Of a DNA stretch of 5,532 nucleotides, positions 1-5,309 are shown one piece after another (within the stretch, counting starts at the first letter, position 1; every line of letters starts with the position of its first letter). The stretch lies in contig LOCH01000054.1 of NCBI GenBank assembly GCA_001516765.1, positions 1 to 5,532 on the forward strand, written 5' to 3'. Source of the DNA: Vulcanisaeta sp. MG_3 (GTDB lineage: Archaea; Thermoproteota; Thermoprotei; Thermoproteales; Thermocladiaceae). The translations under genes and the position numbers were made by a program. The notes beneath the pieces are model-generated. The model saw only the letters and a list, made by a program, of their open reading frames with translations, had not been told where the DNA came from and did no database searches.

Positions 1-207
1 TCTAACCTCCAGTTAATTGAGAATTCAACATACGTAATGTTAGGATGCCCTAAATGTAAAAGGTACACCCGTATGACCAAGAAGCATATTTTCAAGACGT
101 ACATAGAGTATGAGAATAACTCGGTTCATCTAAAATGGACGGAATTAATTAAGGAACTATACACAAGAATAGCCACTAAATACTATCTAGAATCAGGTAC
201 ACCCTAA
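1..207 (+). CDS. 3' end of a small gene with a CPKC metal-binding-like motif (partial)
   Basis: Frame 1 is open from the window edge for 68 codons and ends at TAA 205-207; the 5' end may lie outside the window. The visible peptide has a Cys-Pro-Lys-Cys motif (codons 16-19, in GCPKCKRYTRM) followed by a basic stretch and then an aromatic, charged, probably helical tail containing KWTELIKELYTRIATKYYLE. One CPxC pair is typical of half of a zinc ribbon or zinc knuckle. A second Cys/His pair is not visible and would have to lie upstream, or the protein may bind metal as a dimer. An ATG at 37-39 could start a 56-codon protein, but no clear Shine-Dalgarno-like site or TATA box precedes it within the window. 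The last 32 bp overlap the end of the convergent gene on the other strand. I do not recognise the family. A small nucleic-acid-binding protein is possible but is only an inference from the Cys pair and basic residues. Confidence 0.55.
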   Translation, partial: SNLQLIENSTYVMLGCPKCKRYTRMTKKHIFKTYIEYENNSVHLKWTELIKELYTRIATKYYLESGTP

Positions 208-703
208 CATTATTCCTAACCAGGTATTCAAAAATAACATCAAAAAGTGAAACCACATCATACGAATAACCTCTCCTTATATAGGGATTATATAGGTGCA
301 CATAAACTACGAGACCCCTCCTCACTAAATTAATTATTCTGTAAGCATCTGGATGTACAACAATCTCCCTCGTTAATACGCAATCATCACCTGTGAGGTA
401 ATTAATAACGATGAAACCAAGTCTTTCTAAGAAATTAATCCTCTCTGAATTAATACAGGGATATACGAATAGCCTAATTATTCCTTTATTAAGTAATAAT
501 TTTATGATCGATGGTCTCCGTAACAGTTCATTTACCTGCCCAGAATCAAGCATTAAACCATAAACGCCACAACCAATATTTCCTAGATGGCTCACATCTA
601 AAACCCTGATTATGCAATCATCGCTACAACAATCAATTCCCAGCCTAAAGACCCTAATTACTAAGTCCCTGTACTTATTAATGAGGTTCCCGAGTTCGTT
701 CAT
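176..703 (-). CDS. Hypothetical protein, 175 aa, family not recognised
   Basis: An ATG-started frame of 175 codons ends in TAG. The product looks like a soluble mixed alpha/beta protein: several beta-like hydrophobic runs (IIRLFVYP around 75-82, LVVYVHLYNP around 131-140, VRVYLILDSI at the C-terminus) alternate with charged helices. There is no signal peptide or membrane segment. It has six cysteines (residues 25, 26, 30, 45, 83, 108), including a CCSDDC cluster near the N-terminus. The Cys pattern is not a classical zinc finger, so metal binding or disulfides are only a possibility. It lies 46 bp downstream of the DUF429 gene on the same strand and may be the last gene of the pheT-dtdA cluster. 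A TATA-like element about 25 bp before its ATG, with no Shine-Dalgarno-like site, suggests it can also be transcribed alone as a leaderless mRNA. Its 3' end overlaps the convergent CPKC gene by 32 bp. No function is proposed. Confidence 0.65.
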   Translation of the reverse strand: MNELGNLINKYRDLVIRVFRLGIDCCSDDCIIRVLDVSHLGNIGCGVYGLMLDSGQVNELLRRPSIIKLLLNKGIIRLFVYPCINSERINFLERLGFIVINYLTGDDCVLTREIVVHPDAYRIINLVRRGLVVYVHLYNPYIRRGYSYDVVSLFDVIFEYLVRNNVRVYLILDSI

Positions 704-723
704 TGTTATTACGCACTTTACAC

Positions 724-732
724 ATAATATCT
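724..732 (-). promoter_or_regulatory. TATA-like promoter element for the 175-aa gene
   Basis: On the minus strand this reads AGATATTAT. Its centre lies about 25 bases before the ATG at 703, the expected TATA-to-start spacing for an archaeal leaderless transcript. It sits inside the 46-bp gap after the DUF429 gene. The region is A/T-rich, so a chance match is possible. Confidence 0.35.
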
Positions 733-749
733 TACTAATTAAGGTGCGC

Positions 750-1313
750 CTAGATGAAATAGGTGCAGTTACTTTGTGGTATTACCAACGATCCCTCACC
801 CTCATAACCAATCAATTCCTCTGTGCAACCACGATCGTGCAATAGGCATGTGAAGGCGGCAACCAGGGCATCTAGTTCATGCTTATTACTAATGATTGGT
901 CCATTGAACGTTGATGTAATCATTTTAAGAAAGCCTTGCCTCGTGATATTAAGTATTTTGAGTGTTGATGTTGGGTGGACTTCTAGGACAGCAATGCCCT
1001 GTTTCCTTAAAATACTGGCAATCTCCATACCGTACATTGTCAATGATTTCATGGAGCCCAGGAGTGGTGGGATCAATCTGAGCCCCCTCCTCCTGGCTTC
1101 AATCTCCACTAACCTGTTAATACCGTACCTAGGAAGACCCAGGGGTGCATCAATGCATACGAACTTAGGCATACTCTCTACAACGTGCTTTATTACTTCA
1201 TGCCTTGAGGATAGGGTCTTAACATCATAGATACGTTTAATCTCATCCAATAGGCCAAAACCAGTCCTCCTTCTTCCGGGTAATGCTAAATCTAGACCAA
1301 CATAATTCCCCAT
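750..1313 (-). CDS. DUF429 family protein, predicted RNase H-fold nuclease
   Basis: A 187-residue soluble protein with the spaced acidic motifs of the DUF429 family, a group predicted to have a ribonuclease H-like fold. Visible motifs in order are YVGLDLA (Asp8 on the first strand), FVCIDAPLGLP (Asp55), AVLEVHPTSTLK (Glu111, His113) and KHELDALVAA (Asp148 at the start of the last helix). This is the usual set of four acidic positions expected to bind divalent metal. The central helix with EARRRGLRLIPP is also typical. Substrate and reaction are not established for the family; nuclease activity is a prediction from the fold. Its ATG directly follows the TAA of dtdA with no gap, and an AGGA sequence lies five bases before the start (1319-1322), so translation is probably coupled to dtdA. 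The linkage hints at a role near translation quality control or RNA metabolism, but this is inference only. The family call is firm; the function is not. Confidence 0.85.
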   Translation of the reverse strand: MGNYVGLDLALPGRRRTGFGLLDEIKRIYDVKTLSSRHEVIKHVVESMPKFVCIDAPLGLPRYGINRLVEIEARRRGLRLIPPLLGSMKSLTMYGMEIASILRKQGIAVLEVHPTSTLKILNITRQGFLKMITSTFNGPIISNKHELDALVAAFTCLLHDRGCTEELIGYEGEGSLVIPQSNCTYFI

Positions 1314-2141
1314 TTAAGTCCTTTTGATTAGTTTAACACCTAGTTTATTAAGTACTTCAGTGACCAGGGCCCTAGTTTTACTATCAATGGCTTTCCAACT
1401 GACATAGGCCTTCACGGGCTTATGGGTCATCATGGTTACGGCTTTGATAATTATATCCTCAGTTATTGGGCTCACGTACTTAGGTATTGCGTGGCCAATA
1501 TCGGCCTCACCACTAAGCAGCCTATTACCCATGGTTAGATAATGAAGGTCGCCTATCGAGATTGCCGGCTCATAATTGCTAACCAACTTACCCTCGATAA
1601 ATTCACTAACAATGTTGTGAAGAAGCTCCCAACCCCTGGTTACGCCCCACTCCTTCTCGGAACTGCCTTGCTCTATGAAGGTTACTGGTATTGTCATCAC
1701 GGTTGGTCCATGGTGTGTAGCCTCGATGTAGCACTCGAACTGGTCTAAGCCATAATCAACCCTCAACCTGCATAGCTCCCTATAGAATGCAGTAATTGTG
1801 TGAGGATTCGCAAGCGATACGGTGTTTGGCTTTCCACCAAGTTCAGCAGCGCCCCAATTGCCGGTTACATGGGATGTGAACATGGGCCTTGGATTCTTCA
1901 TTGCGTGTCTGCTCACGAATATCAACTCACTAGGCTTGGTGTCGAGTTTATTTATTACATCCTCAACATCGTCTAAGTAGACAATATCCCTATTAAGGGC
2001 TAAGAATGCAATATGCCCCTTTAAGTCGTAAATTTCGTAATCACCAACACTCGACCTATACCGTAATTCACCGTCTCTGTTAAACAAGTCCCAGACGCCT
2101 CTTGAAACTACATCAACCTTACTAAATACGAAACCATACAC
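1314..2141 (-). CDS. dtdA: D-aminoacyl-tRNA deacylase, archaeal DTD2 type
   Basis: This enzyme hydrolyses the ester bond of D-aminoacyl-tRNAs, releasing D-amino acid and free tRNA so that D-residues do not enter protein or block tRNA. The 275-residue length fits the archaeal/plant DtdA (GEK1-like) family, a zinc-dependent fold unrelated to bacterial Dtd. Motifs in order are LIFVSRHA (74-80), MFTSHVTGNWG (87-97), the diagnostic EATHHGPT (140-147), a GDLHY stretch (197-201) and GHAIPKY (216-222). The His and Glu residues in these motifs are those expected in the active site. The Met at position 1 is encoded by GTG (2139-2141). An ATG two bases upstream is out of frame. The gene begins 30 bp after the pheT stop, in a gap with a TATA-like stretch, so it may be both co-transcribed with pheT and independently transcribed. 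Its TAA is followed immediately by the ATG of the DUF429 gene. The protein is cytoplasmic. The identification is strong; no key motif is missing, although the GDLHY segment is somewhat divergent. Confidence 0.93.
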   Translation of the reverse strand: MYGFVFSKVDVVSRGVWDLFNRDGELRYRSSVGDYEIYDLKGHIAFLALNRDIVYLDDVEDVINKLDTKPSELIFVSRHAMKNPRPMFTSHVTGNWGAAELGGKPNTVSLANPHTITAFYRELCRLRVDYGLDQFECYIEATHHGPTVMTIPVTFIEQGSSEKEWGVTRGWELLHNIVSEFIEGKLVSNYEPAISIGDLHYLTMGNRLLSGEADIGHAIPKYVSPITEDIIIKAVTMMTHKPVKAYVSWKAIDSKTRALVTEVLNKLGVKLIKRT

Positions 2142-2161
2142 ATTAGTCTTTTAACCCAGGG

Positions 2162-2171
2162 ATTTTTTAAC
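2162..2171 (-). promoter_or_regulatory. Possible internal promoter for dtdA
   Basis: In the 30-bp gap between pheT and dtdA the minus strand reads GTTAAAAAAT, centred about 25 bases before the GTG start of dtdA. This matches the TATA spacing of a leaderless archaeal promoter. No ribosome-binding-like sequence lies between it and the GTG. The gap is short and A/T-rich, so the assignment is tentative. Confidence 0.3.
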
Positions 2172-3833
2172 TCATTCTTTTAACAATTCGTTTAACCTTA
2201 TCTCAGCAACAACGACAGGGTATTCAAGCTCGAATGAGACTATTACATCGGGTAATAGCTCCATCACAAACCCAACGTCCTTGCTATTCCGTACTACACA
2301 TGCCGTCCTCTCAGGTAGCCCGGACGGTAACGTACACTGCCTTAGTGCATACTCAATACCCAGGTTAGTCATTAATGCCTTTAGGGTTGATAATCCATCA
2401 GTGAGGGTTATTTCAGGACCACTAATTACGTAACTGAGCACGAGATCCTCCTTAACGCCAACCTCACTGCCTTGATCTGGCGAAACAACGTAACCCACCT
2501 CAAATAACTTAAGTGTTCTGCTAATGAGTGGTTTATTTCTCTGGAGTATTTCCATTAGTTGTGGCCATATGTGGTCCCTAATTACCGTGTATAACTCTGA
2601 CTTTGGATTATCAACTTCAACCAAGTCCCTCCTATACATCACCTTATTAATCATTACATCCTTACTACTCATCATGTAATTAAGAACCTCCTGGAACCCC
2701 AACCCAATCATCAAATCCCTAGTCAAATCTGCGAACAATCCTAAACCACTCCTCGAGCCCTTAACCGGCTGTCTTGGCACCTCCCTCGGTATATTCTCGT
2801 AACCATACGCTATGGCAACATCCTCCGTTATATCCACTGGATGCAGGACATTGAGCCTATACGGTGCAACCCTAACTAGCAATTCATCATTGCCAAGATC
2901 CACCACATCGTGCCTAGACATCAATAGGTAATTGATTATCTCATCCCTGCTCAGGTTAAGCCCTAAATAATCGTTTACGAAATTCACCGAGACCCTAAAC
3001 TCCAGTGGGTCGAGGATTGGCGATATCGAGTTACCCCATGGGGCATCGATATTCACAAGCTCAACAACTTTCGACGTGCTTCTTTCAATTAAGTTATAAA
3101 CGAGAACCGCAAGTATGGATCTTGCGAGTTTTAGGTCTGTAGCCGTAACATCAATAAGCACGTTCCTCGTCTTCTCCGTAACCTTAAAGTCCTCACTACC
3201 GAGTACAGGTATTATCACGAGTACCCTACCCTCAGAATCTACGAGTATGGGCGCCTTACCATCATAAACCGCGTACTTACCATACGCCTTACCCTTCTCG
3301 GTATTCTCAATAACATCGAAGCCACTAACCTCCCTATCGCTCTCCAACGGCCTATACCTAATCCTACCTAACTCCTCAAGTTTATACGTGAGTGGTGGCT
3401 TTATCTTATCAGCGTCGTAAAAGCCAATTGCCATCTTACGCCTATCCCTACCATACGTTGCATGCAACTTCTCCTGCAACTGAATCATCTGCCTAATGGC
3501 CTCATCACTCAATCTTAAGTCATGAACAATACCCATGGCTATGAACGGCCTATTCGGAACATCCTCAACAACAAGCCTAAACCCATTATTAACAACGCTG
3601 TATTTGGGTAGGCCAAGTTCAACCTTCAATAAACCCCTGAGGGCCCTTGCCACGCCTTCCACAGAGAACAAATCAGGCCTGTCGTGGGTAACTTCGAAGG
3701 TAACCTCATCGCCAGAAACCCCCTCAACCTCACCCTTAAGCCTATTCAATAATGATACCAACTCATTGGAATCCCTAAAATACCTACCCAATAAACCCTC
3801 CAAATCACTTCGTTTAAAGTTTATAATGGGCAC
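2172..3833 (-). CDS. pheT: Phenylalanyl-tRNA synthetase, beta subunit (archaeal type)
   Basis: This is the beta subunit of the alpha2-beta2 enzyme that attaches L-phenylalanine to tRNA-Phe using ATP. The alpha subunit (pheS) carries the main catalytic site and is not in this window. The 553-residue length matches the compact archaeal/eukaryotic beta chain, which lacks the bacterial N-terminal tRNA-binding extension. Order of parts: an N-terminal domain with FEVTHDRPDLFSVEGVARAL (46-65); the B3/4 region, which in PheRS is the editing domain (about 90-250); the B5 domain (about 280-352), ending in the conserved RVAPYRLNVLHPVDITEDVAIAYGYENIP segment (321-349); and a catalytic-like class II fold (about 360-550) with the VDNPKSELYTVIRD (407-420) and LKLFEVGYV (441-449) motifs. 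The start codon is GTG (3831-3833). A TATA-like box lies about 25 bases upstream, so the mRNA is probably leaderless. It is the first gene of a minus-strand cluster, followed by dtdA, and diverges from the PEBP gene. The frame is intact. Confidence 0.96.
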   Translation of the reverse strand: MPIINFKRSDLEGLLGRYFRDSNELVSLLNRLKGEVEGVSGDEVTFEVTHDRPDLFSVEGVARALRGLLKVELGLPKYSVVNNGFRLVVEDVPNRPFIAMGIVHDLRLSDEAIRQMIQLQEKLHATYGRDRRKMAIGFYDADKIKPPLTYKLEELGRIRYRPLESDREVSGFDVIENTEKGKAYGKYAVYDGKAPILVDSEGRVLVIIPVLGSEDFKVTEKTRNVLIDVTATDLKLARSILAVLVYNLIERSTSKVVELVNIDAPWGNSISPILDPLEFRVSVNFVNDYLGLNLSRDEIINYLLMSRHDVVDLGNDELLVRVAPYRLNVLHPVDITEDVAIAYGYENIPREVPRQPVKGSRSGLGLFADLTRDLMIGLGFQEVLNYMMSSKDVMINKVMYRRDLVEVDNPKSELYTVIRDHIWPQLMEILQRNKPLISRTLKLFEVGYVVSPDQGSEVGVKEDLVLSYVISGPEITLTDGLSTLKALMTNLGIEYALRQCTLPSGLPERTACVVRNSKDVGFVMELLPDVIVSFELEYPVVVAEIRLNELLKE

Positions 3834-3854
3834 AATGAAGCACGAAACAACAAC

Positions 3855-3863
3855 CTAATTAAG
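3855..3863. promoter_or_regulatory. Symmetrical TATA-like element between divergent pheT and PEBP genes
   Basis: The 60-bp divergent gap holds CTAATTAAG, whose core TAATTA is palindromic. On the minus strand its centre is about 25 bases before the GTG of pheT, fitting a leaderless transcript. On the plus strand the same spacing would start transcription near 3884, leaving about ten bases (with a G-rich GGCGGGG at 3882-3888) before the PEBP ATG at 3894. One element may therefore serve both directions; this is an inference from spacing and composition only. Confidence 0.4.
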
Positions 3864-3893
3864 CATTTTCACCAAAATACAGGCGGGGTTAGC

Positions 3894-4499
3894 ATGAAAA
3901 ACCCCTTGTTAATCATGACCATAATAGTGGCTGTGGTTATAATCGCATTAGCGATAATGCTCCTAACGTTTCATGCGAAGAGGACTGCCATAAACGTACA
4001 AAGGATAGGCTTAGTTACAATCCCCATGAATGTACCTAGGATATTTGTAAATTCAGCATTCGCTAATGGATCGCAAATACCACCTATGTACACATGCGAT
4101 GGTGCCAACATCTCAATCCCAATAACGCTAGGCAATATACCTAGTAATGCAAAATCAATAATGGTGATTATCGAGGATTTAAACGCACCTGGTGGCGTGT
4201 TTATACATTGGGTATTGTATGACATACCACCTAACGTAACGCAAATACAGGAGGGTTTACCCACCGAGTACTATATACCTGGAATTGGCTATCAGGGAGT
4301 TAATGACTTCGGTAAAATCGGCTACGGTGGTCCATGCCCACCACCTGGTCCTCCACATGAGTATGTGGTGGTAGTACTAGCTCTAAATATTACAATAAAT
4401 CCGGCACCCAATTTGTATGATCGCGAAATAATTAATTCATTAGATGTACATGATGTCGTTGGCTACGGGATTTTAATAGGTTATTATGGTCATGGTTAA
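3894..4499 (+). CDS. Membrane-anchored PEBP family protein (YbhB/YbcL, Raf-kinase-inhibitor-like)
   Basis: A 201-residue protein of the phosphatidylethanolamine-binding protein superfamily, bacterial/archaeal YbhB/YbcL branch. Residues 4-26 form one strongly hydrophobic segment followed by HAKR, which suits a signal anchor or uncleaved signal peptide placing the rest outside the cell. Family motifs follow: SAFANGSQIPPMYTCDGANI (54-73), EDLNAPGGVFIHWVLYDIP (94-112) and GVNDFGKIGYGGPCPPPGPPHEY (135-157). Asp95, His105 and His155 are the expected ligand-pocket residues. The usual DPDAPGG is DLNAPGG here, so the second Asp of the pocket is Asn97. Cys68 and Cys148 are the only cysteines and could form a disulfide. 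Four N-X-S/T sequons (Asn58, 72, 114, 165) are compatible with archaeal N-glycosylation of an exported protein. The true ligand is unknown; phospholipid or small-anion binding is only family knowledge. The TAA overlaps by two bases the TAA of the zipper frame on the opposite strand. Confidence 0.9.
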   Translation: MKNPLLIMTIIVAVVIIALAIMLLTFHAKRTAINVQRIGLVTIPMNVPRIFVNSAFANGSQIPPMYTCDGANISIPITLGNIPSNAKSIMVIIEDLNAPGGVFIHWVLYDIPPNVTQIQEGLPTEYYIPGIGYQGVNDFGKIGYGGPCPPPGPPHEYVVVVLALNITINPAPNLYDREIINSLDVHDVVGYGILIGYYGHG

Positions 4500-4501
4500 C
4501 C
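4494..4501. other. Palindromic GGTTAACC carrying stop codons of both convergent genes
   Basis: The perfect 8-bp palindrome holds TAA for the PEBP gene (plus, 4497-4499) and TAA for the zipper frame (minus, 4498-4496). The two coding frames therefore end overlapping by two bases with no spacer. If the zipper is counted as coding, there is no intergenic DNA between the convergent genes, and terminators for each lie inside the other gene. Confidence 0.6.
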
Positions 4502-4621
4502 CAATAATTGCCTTATCTCCTCAAGCTTCCTCTTAAGCTCCTCGTTTTCGCTCCTTAACCTATTGTTCTCGTTAGTCAAGGCATTTAGCCTGCTTTCTAG
4601 CTCATTGATTCTGTCATTAAT
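4496..4621 (-). other. In-frame leucine-zipper coding extension beyond the TGA of the ThermoDBP-like gene
   Basis: The frame of the upstream gene continues past its TGA for 41 sense codons to a TAA (4496-4498). Numbering from the first codon after the TGA, Ile/Leu fall at 1, 8, 15, 22, 29 and 36 (heptad d positions). The a positions are Ile5, Leu12, Asn19, Asn26, Leu33 and Leu40. Flanking positions are rich in Glu, Arg and Lys. Asn at a positions is the hallmark of parallel dimeric zippers. Such a pattern is very unlikely in non-coding DNA, so this was recently, or still is, protein sequence. There is no ATG or GTG in this frame; the only early candidate start is TTG at codon 15 (4577-4579), which would lose two heptads. 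ThermoDBP is known to dimerise through a C-terminal leucine zipper, so this is most likely its missing tail, read only if the TGA is passed or is a sequence error. Confidence 0.75.
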
Positions 4622-4624
4622 TCA
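4622..4624 (-). other. In-frame TGA splitting the ThermoDBP-like core from its leucine zipper
   Basis: On the minus strand the codons run GAG GGA TGA ATT AAT GAC: a glycine/glutamate linker, the stop, then the zipper. Core and zipper share one frame, so no frameshift is needed to join them. One base change (for example from GGA, AGA or CGA) would explain the break. An ATG overlaps the TGA (4623-4625), but its frame ends after two codons at TAA, so ordinary stop-start re-initiation would not reach the zipper. Selenocysteine is unlikely in this group, and no pyrrolysine codon (TAG) is involved. Confidence 0.7.
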
Positions 4625-5167
4625 TCCCTCTCCCTCCTCAAATCTATCAAGCTCTTCACCACCAGTTGGGGCAGCGGTCGCAATACCCAGCTCTCTGCAC
4701 TTCTCAGCAACCCTATCGCTCCTCACCCAATAAATTACCTGCGTGCCCTCCCTATCCCACTTAAGCTCGCCCGTATTTATGTTTAGCTCGAGTGTTGTTG
4801 ATATCACGAAGACATCGCCACGCTCTAGCTTGTACTTAGGGACTATCTCATCAAAGAACCACCTCTTCATTGAATTAAAGACCTCATCTAGGGAATCCTT
4901 GAAGCTTTGCGAGTTTCTAATGCTGTTAAATAGTTCATTAGCCTTATCCTCAGGGAACTGGGACCTCAAGCTACCACCAATTGCACCAAAGAGTAACCTA
5001 AAGAAGTCCGGTCTTCCCTCCCTACCGTACTTACCAAACAATCTTGCGGCTGAGGTCTTCCCAGTAACCCACCTAATCCTTAGGATACCACCCCTAACAA
5101 GCTCTGCAGATACTCCCCCTCTCTCAATCTCCTCCTCACCCTCCTCCCTCCTCTCCTCACTACTCAT
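4622..5167 (-). CDS. ThermoDBP-like single-stranded DNA-binding protein (core domain, ends at in-frame TGA)
   Basis: A 181-residue protein. An acidic, probably disordered N-terminus (1-20, Glu/Arg-rich) precedes a compact basic/aromatic domain: LVRGGILRIRWVTGKTSAARLFGKYG (23-48), RPDFFRLLFGAIGGSLRSQFP (52-72), KRWFFDEIVPKYKLERGDVFVIST (101-124), then LELNINTGELKWDREGTQVIYWVRS (126-150). A short helix and an acidic, Gly-rich linker (about 168-181) lead to the stop. I read it as ThermoDBP, the Thermoproteales protein that replaces OB-fold SSB and binds single-stranded DNA through a cleft of aromatic and basic residues. This rests on recall of the domain layout and on the zipper that follows in frame, not on an alignment. 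It should act in the nucleoid in replication and repair. The ATG is preceded by an A/T-rich promoter. The oddity is the TGA at 4622-4624, which separates the core from its probable dimerisation tail. As a 181-residue product it would be expected to be monomeric or weakly associated. An alternative is a ThermoDBP-related paralogue. Confidence 0.65.
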   Translation of the reverse strand: MSSEERREEGEEEIERGGVSAELVRGGILRIRWVTGKTSAARLFGKYGREGRPDFFRLLFGAIGGSLRSQFPEDKANELFNSIRNSQSFKDSLDEVFNSMKRWFFDEIVPKYKLERGDVFVISTTLELNINTGELKWDREGTQVIYWVRSDRVAEKCRELGIATAAPTGGEELDRFEEGEG

Positions 5168-5178
5168 ACATTAAGTAA

Positions 5179-5200
5179 ATAATTATATTTCAATAAAAAC
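5179..5200 (-). promoter_or_regulatory. A/T-rich promoter of the ThermoDBP-like gene
   Basis: On the minus strand two overlapping TATA-like boxes are visible: TTTTTATT (5193-5200 region) preceded by purines (GAAAGG), and ATATAATTA (about 5181-5189). The first is centred about 28 bases and the second about 18 bases from the ATG at 5167. The first has the better spacing for a start at or just before the ATG. No Shine-Dalgarno-like sequence is present, so a leaderless or very short leader is likely. Confidence 0.4.
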
Positions 5201-5240
5201 CTTTCACCACGTAATCATTGGTAATACATTTACTCTACAC

Positions 5241-5296
5241 TGATTAGTAGGAAATCGATGGGGAAATTAATGATTAAGTTTTTAAACAATTGATTA
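5241..5296 (+). repeat. Three direct TGATTA hexamers around the promoter
   Basis: TGATTA occurs at 5241, 5271 and 5291, with spacings of 30 and 20 bases (about three and two helical turns), plus one inverted copy (TAATCA) at 5212-5217. The last two share a longer form, aaTGATTAA. They bracket the TATA-like box of a gene that encodes a DNA-binding protein, so they could be operator sites for autoregulation. The hexamer is short and the region A/T-rich, so chance is a real alternative. Confidence 0.25.
5278..5287 (+). promoter_or_regulatory. TATA-like box of the helix-turn-helix gene
   Basis: GTTTTTAAAC is centred about 27 bases before the ATG at 5310, ideal for a leaderless archaeal transcript. 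No ribosome-binding-like sequence precedes the ATG. TGATTA hexamers flank the box at 5271-5276 and 5291-5296, with a third at 5241-5246. Confidence 0.45.
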
Positions 5297-5309
5297 AATA
5301 ATTAACGCA

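Noticed and set aside
612..1230. Plus-strand open frames at 612-845 and 823-1230
   Set aside because: They lie antisense to the 175-aa gene and the DUF429 gene, whose motifs are clear. Their peptides have no recognisable domain, and they look like frame shadows.
1542..1748. Plus-strand open frame of 68 codons
   Set aside because: It is antisense within dtdA, covering its conserved EATHHGPT region, and its peptide shows no features of its own.
3535..3858. Plus-strand open frame of 107 codons ending near the divergent promoter
   Set aside because: It is antisense to the N-terminal coding part of pheT, and its Ser/Thr/Pro-rich composition is typical of a shadow frame.
3971..4264. Minus-strand open frame of 97 codons
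   Set aside because: It is antisense to the conserved part of the PEBP gene, with no independent support.
4535..4556. Repeated AAGCTTCCTC / AAGCTCCTC-like pyrimidine runs near 4523-4543 as a possible terminator or repeat array
   Set aside because: They are explained by the Leu-Lys-Arg-Lys-Leu-Glu-Glu codons of the zipper on the minus strand. There is no hairpin followed by a T-run.
4622..4624. Selenocysteine or pyrrolysine recoding as the explanation for the in-frame stop
   Set aside because: Selenocysteine use in archaea is known from methanogens and a few other lineages, not from Thermoproteales. Pyrrolysine uses TAG, not TGA. Nonsense mutation, sequence error or simple readthrough are more economical.
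4743..5174. Plus-strand open frame of 143 codons, Ser/Leu/Pro-rich
   Set aside because: It is antisense to the ThermoDBP-like gene. The Ser/Leu richness mirrors Glu/Arg/Lys codons on the other strand.
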